Origin: Flammula alnicola
Taxonomy: Eukaryota > Basidiomycota > Agaricomycetes > Agaricales > Strophariaceae
Length of the DNA: 64,000 nucleotides
Reading direction: 5' to 3'
Assembly: GCA_015499995.1 (NCBI GenBank)
Contig: JADNRV010000046.1
Location: 124,001 to 188,000 of the forward strand
Part shown: one piece after another, positions 32,941 through 43,777 of the stretch
Layout of the letters: every line of letters starts with the position of its first letter
How positions within the stretch are numbered: the stretch's first letter is position 1
Translations under genes and position numbers: made by a program
Notes under the pieces: generated by a model
What the model was told of the DNA's origin: nothing
The model's database searches: none
What the model saw: only the letters and a program-made list of their open reading frames with translations

Positions 32941-34647
32941 CTACACAAGGGTGTCCCCAATCATCTCCCCAACGACATCCGTTGGAGCATCCCCCGATTC
33001 CGTTGTGTCTCCCATTACAGCATCGGCATCCAAAACGTTGGTGTCGAAGAAACTCCCCAGGTCCAGGTCGCCATCAAAAAAGTCTGCGTGCGTGATGGAA
33101 TTGACAGTGAGGAGGGTTGCGTCGGGTGCGGTGGGTAAGACAGTGAGGAGGGTAGCGTCGGGCGCGGTGGGTAAAGTCGAAGGCCCTGCCTCATGAGCAA
33201 GGGTCTGAGCCCTCTCAGCACGAGCACGTACCAGAGCAGGGTGAGGCGCGAGGGGTGTGTTATTAGTGATAGGTGTGGTAGTTGCGCCATAAGCGCTGAA
33301 TGGCCTGGGCGCTCCCGCGTTGCCATCGTTGACGCGTGGGCGCTTTTTGAAGCGCAGCGTTCCAGCGTCGGGCTTGGGTTGGCGGATAGTGCCAGCGACG
33401 GGCTCCGCCAGCGCCTTTCTCTTCTTCTCATCCTGTTTCCCTCCCTCCTGTAAAGCTCCGAGCTGATCGACGATCAGGTTGTGGACCAGGCGCTTGCGAC
33501 GCACATCGTCGGGTATGGCCTTCCTGGGTTTAGTGCTGGGGCTCGCGGCATGCATAGCGGCATAAGTAGTGTTTAAAGGTCCAGTCTTGGGACTGGAAAA
33601 AGACTGCAACCAGACTGGACTGGACCGCAAAAAGACCGGACCAGCAGTCCGGTCTTTTGATTTTTGAGAATCAAAGACCGCAAAAAGACCGGTCTCGGTG
33701 GACCGGTCTTTGCGGTTAAGACCGGTCTGAACCGGCTACTTTTTAGCCCTGATTTATCCCTTCAAATCGGCTTCAAGGGCATCCAGATTGGTAAAGTTTT
33801 GGCTGAGAAATAAATAAAACAGTCAAAAAGTGTCTAAAAGAGTAGAAAATGCGGAATATTAGTGTAGAACAGTCAATTCTCAACGAAATTTAACTTTCCA
33901 GGGCTCAATTTCAAGGTATATATCATGTCTACAAATATTACTGATACATATATATCAAATTACTGGTGGTTTGCATCGAAAAACCGGTCTCAGACCGGTT
34001 AAGACTGGTTAAGACCAGAATCTGGTTCAGACCGGTCCAAGACTGCAAAAGACCGACGTAGACCGGTCTGAATCGGTCCAGTCCGGTTTTTTGACATCTT
34101 GGGATGTATATGGACCGGTCTCGGTCTCGGTCTATGTCCCTGGGGGCCAAAAGACCGGACTGGACCGGACTTCAAAACACTAGGCATAAGCTGGCTTCGC
34201 TTTCGACTTGGGAACCGGCATGACAATAGTAGTGAGTGTCGCGGATGGGTTAGGAGTTTTCTTAGGTGTAGGGGGAGTGGCCGGCGCAGGTCCAAAGACA
34301 TTGATGAGCGTCATGGACTTGCCAGCAATAACAAGCTGACCTGCATCCGAGACTGTCGCGAACGCACCTTCAAAGCCAGGCTCTTGCGCCATGGCAGACA
34401 CAAAGTTCCAGTAGCCCGCAGGGGCCGCACGAGCGTCGTCATATCCCTCGTCTCTGAGGGTGCGGTTGTAGTGTAGGTAGACAATGAACAGCTCTTTGAT
34501 GTAAGAGAAGAATTCTCCAGTTGCGGCGTTGGTGAGCGTGAATGAATTACCATCTGGGGCAACCACCAAGTTGGCGAAGACGTGTTGGCCGGTGTGCGAG
34601 AATTTGAGGTCCAAAGTGGACGAAGAAGCTTGAGTAGGGACTGACAT
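32941..34647 (-). pseudogene. Accessory ORF of the retrotransposon, split by a MITE
   Basis: The ATG at 34647 opens a frame (MSVPTQASSSTLDLKFSHTG, then NAATGEFFSYIKELFIVYLH, then QLVIAGKSMTLINVF) running to 34183. There the first bases of a hAT-like MITE supply a TAG stop. Beyond the MITE and the duplicated 8 bp, the same frame resumes at 33558 (ASPSTKPRKAIPDDVRRKR) and runs to a stop at 32941. Without the insertion it would encode about 360 residues. The N-terminal part looks globular; the C-terminal part is basic, then low-complexity and acidic. A TATAAAAAG box lies about 110 bp upstream. I recognise no domain. It is not gag, pol or an obvious envelope protein: it has no signal peptide and no membrane span. 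Confidence 0.75.
33567..34182. mobile_element. hAT-like MITE nested in the retrotransposon
   Basis: A 616-bp element has ends TAGTGTTT...AAAACACTA (inverted TAGTGTTTT plus GAAG/AAAG) and the 8-bp target duplication GGCATAAG at 33559-33566 and 34183-34190. An 8-bp duplication is the hAT hallmark. The terminal 150-200 bp are packed with GACCGGTC and AAAGACCGG motifs in both orientations, as in subterminal transposase-binding repeats. The AT-rich centre has no transposase frame. Confidence 0.92.
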
Positions 34648-34756
34648 CGTGAGATTGGTGAAGGAATGTGGGGCTGGCAGATGTAAAGATGTCGACACAG
34701 GTAAACTCCGGTGGGAAAAAGGGAAGAGACCTGTGAAAAAATAATAAGACATCCCC

Positions 34757-34765
34757 TTTTTATAA
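34757..34765 (-). promoter_or_regulatory. TATA-like box upstream of the accessory ORF
   Basis: The sense strand reads TTATAAAAAGGGGATG. It lies about 110 bp before the accessory-ORF ATG, after the chromodomain coding region. A pyrimidine-rich stretch follows. This suggests an internal promoter rather than translation from the pol mRNA, though the pol frame also happens to stay open through here. Confidence 0.5.
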
Positions 34766-34766
34766 G

Positions 34767-35710
34767 TGTCATCTGCCAAGGAAATATTCCCAACGAAAAT
34801 CTGGGGGTCTGCGGGTGGAATTCCTGCTCCCTCCTCCAGTCCAGAAATTTTCTCGATCCCAAGGACCTCAAAATATTCAGTTAAAGCACCTAAACTTGCC
34901 ATATCAGCATATGGTACCCACGTGATGTCGCCCGCTTTCCAGCGGACCTCAAATGTGCTATTTTCGTGCGCTCCAGAATGAGACAAAACACGATCGACAA
35001 CCCATTCAGTCTCGTTGTCATCCCCGAAATCCCCGACTTGAGTTTCAAGCCGTCCGGGAAATAATTGGTCGTCATTTGGCACATGTATACGTAGCAACGC
35101 AGAATGGAAAACTTCATGAATGCCGCGGATTTTTAGTCTGCGAGGCAATTCTAGTTTATAGGAATTATTTCCGTAGTCCTCAATGATTTTATAGGGTCCT
35201 ATGTACTTAGGAATAAATTTCCTAGCTAGTCCCTTAGGAATTGTCATGTTTTTCGAGGAGACATAGACAAGATCATCTTTAGCAAACGGTGACACTTGGC
35301 GCCGCCTGTTTGCGTTGCGTACTTGTTTCACGCGTGCAGCCAAGATGCTATCATGCGCTTGCATGATTGCTATTTTTATCTTCTGTGCAAAAACCCGGAC
35401 TCCCAGGTATTCCTCACTCTGCGGAGTATTCCAGACCATCGATCTAGGCATACGACCCGTATTCAGAAAAAACGGTGCATATCCTGTACTCTGGGATCTT
35501 GCATTGTTAATTGCAAACTCAATGCCAGGTAATTTCGCTACCCAGTCTTTTTGTTTAGCACCAATGCACTGACGTAGCATTTGCGTGATTGTTCGGTTCG
35601 CGTGTTCCATTGATCCGTCAGACTCAGGGTGATAAGCGCTCGACATTCTTAATTTAGTCCTGAGCAACCCATGCAGGTGTTGCCAGAATGCGCTCGTAAA
35701 AAGCACATCC
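34767..35710 (-). pseudogene. Integrase C-terminal half and chromodomain of pol, separated by a frame break
   Basis: This continues integrase in a different frame from the upstream pol ORF. It has SAYHPESDGSMEHANR with the third catalytic acidic residue (Glu), followed by the C-terminal domain (PFAKDDLVYVSSKNM, then KFIPKYIGPYKIIEDYG). A chromodomain-like segment follows at about 35010-34860 (VDRVLSHSG, FEVRWKAGDITWVPYADM). Chromodomains steer integration toward heterochromatin marks. The segment has no start of its own; it was one protein with the upstream ORF. The frame stays open into the accessory ORF, but that junction is not family-like. Confidence 0.85.
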
Positions 35711-38700
35711 GCAATCCATGCAATTTATAAATTTCCTCAAAGACTAGCTCAGCCACTTGGCGAGCTGTGTAGTCAATCCGGCTAGGGACCAAGTGCACCA
35801 TTGCCGTGAGAAGGTCAATCACTACTGTGATTGATGTGAAGTATCCGTCTCTATTATTAGACTCGGGCAGGGGACCGACGAAGTCGATGCCTATCGATTC
35901 CCATGGCCTGCTCGGAACTGACAGTGGGTTCAGAAGCCCGTAAGGCTTCTGGTTACTAGGCTTGCTTCGTTTACATGTCATGCAACTCTCGCAATAGCTT
36001 TTCACATCCCCCACCATTTCCTTCCACCAGTAACTACCTTTCAGGTAGTCCAGCGTTTTGAGTGCCCCGAGATGTGCTAGCAATGAGTGTGCTTCCGCAA
36101 TCAAGATCTCTCGGACTGCACGGCCATTGCTCTTGGCTCCAGGTATGCAAAGCAGTTCCCTCTCGCCGTTATTCAAATATACTAACCCTTCTTTTACAGC
36201 AAAGTTTCTATATGCTTTAGGGTTCTCAAGGACATGTTTAAACAACTTGTCCTCATGGTATAACCCTCTTATCGAGCTTTCAACGTCTACGCCCTCGACC
36301 CGCACGGTTTCGACAACCCCGCTACTGTCTCCAGTGCTCGCTGTCTCGTCCATCTGAGTGTCTGGCAATGGTGAGTCCACCTCGATTTCCCACAGCCCTC
36401 GCAAGATCACTAAGTCTTTCAGCTGTGCCGCTATCTCCCTAGACATTTCAGGCCGCCCAGATTCGGCAGGGTCAGGCTTTTTACGCCCTCTCTTTGCCTT
36501 CAGACTGGCGTCACCAGGATTCCCCAAGGTGAGTACAGGTTCTTTTCGTACATTCTCAGCAGCAAGCAGAGGTGCCTCGGTGAACGCAGTCGCCGCGGTC
36601 TTCTCTCTAACCTGCTCTCTCACAGCTTTCGCAGCTGTACGAGCTAACGTAGCTACCCCAGTCATCTCCATAACCCCAGGGTGTGCACTGCCTGCTCTTT
36701 TACGATATGCATCATCCGCCGTTTGATTGCGACACGCCCTTCGGGGCCTCGCGTCAGCTTTCGCTTCGCCGCCCACTACTACAGGCATGGAAATCCTGTG
36801 GAGATCCAACGCGTCGTTATCTGCATTATCGTGGTAAGTGTATTCGCTTCTCGCGCGTACTGTACCTGGTGCGTCGTTGGAATACATCCGCGACAGCACG
36901 TCTGACAAAATGTTTTCAGCTCCAGGAACGTATATCACCTCGAAATCGAATTCGGAGATCTTCTCGAGCCACCAAGCTTGTCTTCCGGACAAGTTCTTCT
37001 GCTCGAGGAGGTGAATTAGTCCTTTATGGTCCGTGTACCAGCGAAACCGTGCTCCTTGTAGGATATCACGGTGCCGGAGCATCGTTTCTACGCCCCCCAA
37101 CATTTCTATTTCATGTACGGGGTAGTTCTGCTGAGTGGCATTCAGCTTCGCAGAGTAGAATGCGGCTACCCTCGCCGTACGGAAGTCTTCTCCCTGGCTC
37201 ATGACCCCAGCAATCCCGGTCAAGCAGTCATCGGTTACGACATTGATAGGCAGTGCGTCCTTGGAGTAATCTAAAGGTACGCGCCTATGTTCCTTCATTT
37301 CATGAACAATCCTCTTAATGTCCTGAAATGCGCGCTGCTCCGTGAATTCCCACCGAAACGGCACAGTATCACCAGTGATGCCATTTAGAACTGCCATCGG
37401 AACCATTATTCCTGGGAGATCCCCCCCGAGGTAGACGACCGACCCCACGAATCCGCGAAGTAAGTCCCGGTTTGTGGGTGTTTTCCAGTTTATGACTGAA
37501 TCCACTTTTGCAGGATCCATGCGAATTCCCTGGTCATCTATTACATGCCCAAGGACCTTCATCTCTTTGCACAAGATGTGGAGTTTCTTCTCACTTAGGT
37601 ACAGTCGTTCTCGTTTCAAGATATCAATGATAATTCTAATGTGTTTGACATGATCATCAAGGGTCTCGGAGTAGACAACGATGTCGTCTAGGTAAACGTC
37701 CATGAACTGCCCAAGATACGGTGAGAACAAGTAGTTCATCAGAGCTTGATACGTCGCAGGTGCGTTACAGTCTCCTATCTGGATGACCAAACTCACCATA
37801 TTTCCATCAGGAGTTGTTACCGACGAGCGCTCTACGTGCTCATCAATAATCCTGATCTGCTCATAGGCATCCTGTCCGTCGATGATTGAACAAAATGCGC
37901 CCTTCGCAACCTGTCGCAAGATTCCATCCATGTCCGGGAGCGGCGAAGACACTTTCACGGTGTTTTTATTGCGTGCCCGCAGGTCTACCAGTGTCCTAAG
38001 CTGCGGATCATTCGCCGGCTTGCCAACCTTCTTGACACAAAGCATCAGGACTGTGTTTCCTGAGCTGGTAATCTTCCAGCGCCCCGTTCTAAGGTAAGCA
38101 TTACGCTTCTCCACCCATTGGGGCCTAAGGGCCTCAGGGCACCTGGACGGTCTCCATGGGTAAATCAAATTCTCATTGATTAACGGAATCGTGTGATTTA
38201 TTGCGCGTAGCGGTGGGAGTGGTGTATTCATAGCTTTTCCGCAAAGAGGTAGCGCGTATTTCATTAATTCCGCGCGCGCCCTGTCCACAGCCTCGTCAGA
38301 CATGTCCATAGCGCGCGAAGACAATGTAGTTACATTAGGTCCCACAATAGGTAGTGCAGTATTGCTCCCAATGATAACTCTGCTATCATTAAGACCCATT
38401 GTTACCTTGTACTGGAATAAGAATGGGGTTCCCAGAATCAAGTCATAGTTAGACAGATTAATTATATCAAAATATCTTTGTTCTTTGATCTTCTGATAAG
38501 TAAACCCACACAAAGTTCCGTGGCTGATTTTAGAACGAGATCCCTGCACCGCCAAGTGCAGCGGTATTTGCTTCTCGAGCTCAGTACGTTTCACACGTAA
38601 TTGGTCTGCCAGCGCCGTGGACATGAAATCTCCCAGCGAGCCCGAGTCCAAAAGAGCTCTTGCAGGCTGTCCTTCAATTTTAACCACTACTACTAGGGGC

Positions 38701-38975
38701 TTTGGAATCTTCCTCTCAAAGTCCCGCGTCGACGCTGCATTCCTCTGTAGCGCGGCGTACGTCCCAGCCTTAACTTGGACGCCACACACGTTCAGGGCCT
38801 GAGTTTGATCTTGATCATGATCGAAGTTGTCCTCTTTGGGACTCATTCCCGCGGCTGGCTTCGTTTGATCATAATCATGATCGTGATCGAAGTCATCTAT
38901 TTTTGGGTCATCCGGGTCATCCGGTCCACCTCCAGTGTTCCCGCGACTGTCCAGTCGTGAGTGCATCTGCTTCAT
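35649..38975 (-). pseudogene. Pol polyprotein: protease, reverse transcriptase, RNase H, integrase N-terminus
   Basis: A 1108-residue frame. A retropepsin-like DSG motif (ARALLDSGSLGDFMS) is near residue 105. Reverse transcriptase follows, with YLDDIVVYSE near residue 420. RNase H runs from about 575 (VVTDDCLTGIAGVMSQG) to about 690 (WYTDHKGLIHLLE). The integrase H2C2 zinc finger is at about 960-1000 (CESCMTCKRSK), and the integrase core starts near 1027 (GIDFVGPLPES). The frame fails at about 35711, right after YKLHGL. A short stretch that should hold the second catalytic Asp is missing and the reading frame changes; the last residues of this ORF are out-of-frame sequence. Reverse transcription functions look intact; integrase is predicted dead. 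Translation starts at an ATG one codon after the gag stop. Confidence 0.92.
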
Positions 38976-38978
38976 CAG

Positions 38979-41900
38979 CTAGTTATACACGTCGAACTTG
39001 TGGTTACTCAGCCTCTCGACTCCCAACCAGCACTCGACGGTACGTCCACTCTTCTTTACAATGAAGTGTACCCAATTCCCCCGTTGAACAGCCACCAAGG
39101 GCTCCTCTCTCAGGTCGAAATCAATACCAGCTCCATCGCAACTGCCGACAAAGCTCCGTCAATGAGAGCTTCGCCCATGTTCTGTGTCCAACGCGTGCAC
39201 AGCGCTGGTTCATCCTGTCCACTGCTCTTCCTGAGCTCATTGTCATACCACAGCGGTAGACAGAATTCCGGTTGAGCAAGGGTGTGGGTAGGAATTAGTA
39301 GCAGTTCCGTGTCAGGTCGTGAGTCCATTACAACATGATGCCCCTCTGTGACCTGGTAGACACTGAATCTATCTTCCGATAGGTTTTCTGGATCATCCGC
39401 GTCGTCGCCGTAGTACGGTCCGTGCATCCATAGACATACGCAGCTCGGGCGCTTAACGCGTCGCCCATTGTCCCACGACGCTGGTCCTGGACGTATGGGG
39501 TCTTGCCTACCTCCTTTCTCCAATCTCTGGTTACAGTAGCAATTTGTGCACCGCTGGGCGTCGCTCTTGGAACAAGCAGATACCCGATGGTGACACCCTC
39601 GACATGACGGCATTCGACAATTTCGAAGCATCTGCCCCTGTCGTAAATCAGGAGGTCTCGCTCCTCAAGCCTATACATCGCCACCGAGGAATCCCTTGTC
39701 TGGCGTATCGCATATGGAATGGTTCCACTCTTCAGCACCTTGAGTAAGTCGCTTTCTGCCTCATCTCTCTTTTGGTAGTAACAGCTGACCATATCCCATT
39801 CTGGGTTCTGTAGGTCTGACAGTCTAACGGAGACGGTGAAATCCCAAGAGGCGTCATACACACACATGTTAGGTGCTTTTCTGTACACTGTGAACCTTCC
39901 AGGTCCCATTTCCTGATCTCGTGGCTCAATGTCGCTTGCTTTCATTAGGTCCAACACCTTTAGTCGTAGTGGGTCACCTATCCGGCAATTCCACCTCTCC
40001 TCAGCGCCTAAGATTTCCCCGATATGGGCTAGCAGCTGGAATTCTGGGTTCAGTAACCATTCAATAGGTAATGGTATCCTTGTCCTCCAGATCACCTCCT
40101 CTAAGCTAATTTTTGCCTCTATTAGGTAGGGATCTGTTTCTAGCTCCCGCCCTTCGAAGTCGATTTCCACTATTGTCCCGTTAACCGTCAAGGTATGGCT
40201 TGCTAATAGTCTATTAAGCGCCGTGTCAATAGTTTTACCCATTAGGCGCTTATTTTTGAACTTCTGCAGGCGAACCGCTTTTTCGGCGGCTTTCCTGGCC
40301 TTACGGCCAATTTGTACTTGGTTCAGATCCACATTGCCCAGAGACAGGTACTCTGTTGTAGCTGACAGACTCCCCGGAGTCTCAGGTATGTTAATATGTG
40401 CCATGCTAACTCCTGGTGCCCTGTCTTTGGATTTAGATTTTAAATTTAGGGACTTTGGGCACTGTCTTGAGACGTGTCCCGTTTCTTTGCAAATGAAACA
40501 CTTGCCCGCTGCTAGTAGCTCATTCTTCTCCTTTGGGGGAAGGTCAGGGCGGCGCTCATGGTTTGGTGGCAGTGTGTTTACCTTCTCGCCGCATCGATCC
40601 TCACGATCACCGCGCTGCCTGTTCGGCTCCCTTTCAGGGACTCGATCACGCGAGTTATGCTTTTGAGTTGGCTTCTGCGGAGTGGACCCCGAACTTTTAG
40701 AGTTCTGGTCCTTGCGATATCCTCTTTTGTTCTCGAGGAGATTCGCTTTCTCGGTTTTCTCGCAGCGCACTAGCATCTCCTTTAAGGATGATGTTTCTTT
40801 ATTGTAGTCATTTTTCACAAGATCGGCTTGTAGTTCCGGCCTCAGGCCGTCAAAGAATCTGCGAGCTTGTTCGCTACGTGAGATGTCCCCAATTATGCTG
40901 AATAATTCTTTAAGTTCATAAGAATATTCTTTGATTGGCTTCTCATTCTGATAAGTACGGTTTAGCACTAATCTTTGCTGTGACTTAAAGTCAGCCGGAA
41001 AACAGTGATTGAATAGTTTCTTGAAGAACTTTTCCAGTCTCCATTTATATGGGTTTACGGCCACCTCTTGGACATAGAAATCACGCGCACGGCCTTTGAG
41101 GAACCTCGAGAGGATAAAGACCTTTCGGTTCTTCTCGACGCGCCCTTCATCCACATAAGCAGTGCCATCCGTCATGAATTGATGGAATTCTTTCATAATA
41201 GGCGCTCCATTGTACGTGGCTGGAGGTATTGGTTTCAGGCTGCATTTAGGCTTGGATGACTTCGATTTTTTATTACTTAAGTCATCATCTTCCGACGCGC
41301 TGTCACCTGAGCTTGAGTCCGAGTCCGTCGATCCATCTGGGGTGTCGCTGCCGGAGCTAGAGGAAAAATCCTTTTTGCTTGGGCCGCGAGACAGGCACTT
41401 AAACGCCTTTCCCAGGTAGCTTCTCGGCGCTATTTGGTTCACTGGCTCTGATGCCTTGCAGTCAGATTTTATCCTTTTAATAGGTACATCCAGGGTAGCT
41501 ATTGCAGGCTTGACTTCGTGGATAGTTGCAATATCCTTATTCATTAAGGTTTTCACAACAGCCTCGAGTTTCTGCATGCGTTCCGTCGCGGCTTTGGCCT
41601 GGGCAGTAAGCTCAGCCCTGACGGAAGCAAGCTCATCTGTCAGAACTTTATTCCTATCACTTTCAGGGTCTTCCGCTTCTGGGCCTGATAAACTTAGCTC
41701 CGAGGGACTATTCATTCTCTCGTAGTTTAACAAGGCGTCTCTCTGAGCCTCGAGGCCACCGTCTATTATTTCGATGTTGCCCCATTCTCGCGGGTCTATC
41801 CCTTTCCCTTTTTCAAGGTTAGATGGCCCCGCTGAGACCGATTCCGAGTCGGAGTCTGAAGCAGCTAATTTCATAGCTGACATTCTCCTCGCAATTTTCT

Positions 41901-42378
41901 GTCGATCACTGATCGACATTGCATTCTCTGCCCGATTAATTACTTCGGGCAGTGCTGTAGCAGGTGAAAAATTCCTTTCATTAGGAAAATTTAATTCGCT
42001 AATTCTAGGACTAGATACAGGTTTTTTATTTCCCTTTCTATTCTTAGATCTGATTACTGGGATCCATCCCGGATCCGCTACTGGGGTAGCAAATTCGGGA
42101 GTCCCCTTCCAGAGCACGTCTTGATTTAATTCAAGATTGCTCGGAGTCTCGTCTGCGGCAGGCGTAGCCTTTCGCAGGTGCTTTGGCATCACCACTTCGC
42201 TAAAGGAACGCGCAAGTGGAGAGCCGTTGGCATTTTCTTCCTCATCCAGTGCCGTGAGTTCCGAATCACTGGTACTGTGATCCGAGTTACTCGGCACTGA
42301 TCCGGCATGCTGTGGAGCGATTACATCTGCCGCGGCAGCCGGTACAGTCACGTTGCTTCGCAAAATGCGGGTAGACAT
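38979..42378 (-). pseudogene. Gag polyprotein with zinc knuckle and long C-terminal extension, frame-broken
   Basis: The main frame is 1016 residues (42378-39328). It has an acidic, Ser-rich N-terminal part, a coiled-coil-like stretch and a capsid (retrotrans_gag) domain at about 390-530 (FHQFMTDGTAYVDEG, then FFDGLRPELQADLV). A CCHC zinc knuckle CFICKETGHVSRQCP lies at about 627-641. About 370 more residues of unknown role follow, unusually long for Ty3/Gypsy gag. Coding character leaves this frame near 39420, continues in a second frame to about 39125 and in a third (VAVQRGNWVHFIVKK, then VERLSNHKFDVYN) to a TAG at 38981-38979. Two indels have therefore hit the tail. The intact gag would end six bases upstream of the pol ATG. 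Confidence 0.85.
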
Positions 42379-42527
42379 GAAAGTAGAAGGGTTTTTTTGA
42401 AGAAAAATTTGGAACGTACTTTGGGTTGCTAGTCTTGTCTAGGGGGTCTCGGTTGATCAGACCAAGGTGTATCCAACGACGAGCTTGAGGTTTTGTTGTT
42501 TAGAGAACTTGTTGAGAGTTAAAAATA

Positions 42528-42811
42528 TGTGACAATAGCGTGACTGATGTTCTCAGTAGAGGTAGTGACACACGGAATAGCTTAGAGTCTCCGAGAGATA
42601 ACTAGGGTAAAGTCTCTGTTTGAAGGAAGCTAAGTATCTACGATAAATACATAGGGTTTATATAGTGTTTTAGAGTGGTCCGTGCTCTCTTTAAGAGAAC
42701 GTGAAATTTGTAAGTCAAATGTGAGCGGAGAGAGAGAAAGAGGAACGGAAGTATATGTGTGGTAAACTAGATATGCTCGGTCCGTGTAGTGTGCGGTAGC
42801 CGACCGTCACA
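42528..42811 (-). repeat. 5' LTR of the Ty3/Gypsy element
   Basis: 284 bp, starting TGTGAC and ending GTCACA. It has a TATA-like box (CTATATAAACCC, sense) near 42655-42667. It drives the minus-strand transcript. The sequence directly downstream (TATTTTTAACTCTCAACAAG, sense) has no TGG and no match to a common tRNA 3' end that I recognise, so the primer is unclear. Confidence 0.95.
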
Positions 42812-43098
42812 TAATGCCTCCATTATACAGATGTTCATCGTTAAACGTGCGACTCATGTCTTGCCAACAACTGCGGGTTCTAGTCTCTCTTTAATGAGTT
42901 GTGAGCGTCAATAGTGAGGCTAACGTCATGTTTCTCAAAGCAAAGACACTTGATTTAATTTTTCTGCTGATATCTTCCTCGAGTTTCCTATTAGCAGGCC
43001 CTGGACAGCGATATCGATCAGCTTGCCGACGTTGTGTCCTACAGTATCTCCATATTCAACACCACAATATTAACACTATGGACAACCAGCATCAAATA

Positions 43099-43775
43099 CA
43101 GTCCTTTGCATAATTTTGTGAAAGTCGAAACATTTTGAAATAATCACGTGCTGATGGTGCCTCAGCCAAACATCATCGGCAACGCATCGGCAGATACTTG
43201 GCAGATATGGACTACTTGGGCTATCCTTGCGCGCTCGCCAGTGTGCTAGAGCCTTGGAGAATTCGTACGAACTTGTGCTGGCAATTGGAGTGTGGTTAGG
43301 CTGGAATGGGTGTGTTGTTCAAATTATTGAAGCAGATGGGCAGTCATTGACTCATCGAGGATATCGTTCAGTAGACTTTAGGATCCACAGGTATTGGCCT
43401 GCGATGCTACATAGGGGACAATTTAAAACTCCCCAAGAAATTCTTTGTTCTGCGACCTTTTACCTTACAGCAGCACCGTACACAAAGTGGGCAGTTCAGG
43501 TGCCAATGACCCATCAAGTGGTCCTTGAGAGTTAAGTTGGCCCATATTAAGAATTAATAAAATAATCAAAATCCAGCAGAACCTAGCACAATGGGCAATG
43601 GACAGAGTAGGTGGAGTGCTGTAGTACAGAGGGTTGCAGATGGGAAACCGAGCAGACATAACTGCCGATCGGTGCCGGTAGGTGCCGGCTGGTGCCGGCC
43701 ATATTTGGCTGAGGCACCATCAGCACGTGATTATTTCAAAATGTTTCGACTTTCACAAAATTATGCAAAGGACTG
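43099..43775. mobile_element. Tc1/mariner-like MITE with long inverted repeats
   Basis: A 677-bp element has perfect terminal inverted repeats of about 72 bp (43099-43170 and 43704-43775), beginning CAGTCCTTTGCATAATTTTG and flanked by TA on both sides. CAGT ends and a TA duplication are the marks of Tc1/mariner elements. No transposase frame is present; the longest internal frame (43227-43535) has no DDE motif. It inserted about 290 bp from the retrotransposon. Confidence 0.9.
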
Positions 43776-43777
43776 TA

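Larger units (their letters stand above)
32595..42811 (-). mobile_element. Ty3/Gypsy (chromovirus) LTR retrotransposon, complete but defective
   Basis: A 10.2-kb element is bounded by two 284-bp LTRs (TGTGAC...GTCACA) and the 5-bp target duplication TAATG (32590-32594 and 42812-42816). On the minus strand the order is gag (42378 to about 38979), pol (protease, reverse transcriptase, RNase H, integrase, chromodomain; 38975 to about 34850) and an accessory ORF (34647-32941). RT-RNase H before integrase, with a chromodomain, fits the chromovirus branch of Ty3/Gypsy. Damage: two frame breaks in the gag tail, a deletion in integrase and a hAT-like MITE at 33567-34182. No tRNA-complementary primer site starting TGG is seen after the 5' LTR. 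Confidence 0.95.

Noticed and set aside
34648..34766. Fusion of the chromodomain protein to the accessory ORF
   Set aside because: The frame is open, but the linking stretch contains a TATA-like box and leader-like sequence, so separate expression is more likely.
42500..42527. tRNA primer-binding site after the 5' LTR
   Set aside because: There is no TGG start or recognisable tRNA complement; self-priming by an LTR segment was looked for and not seen.
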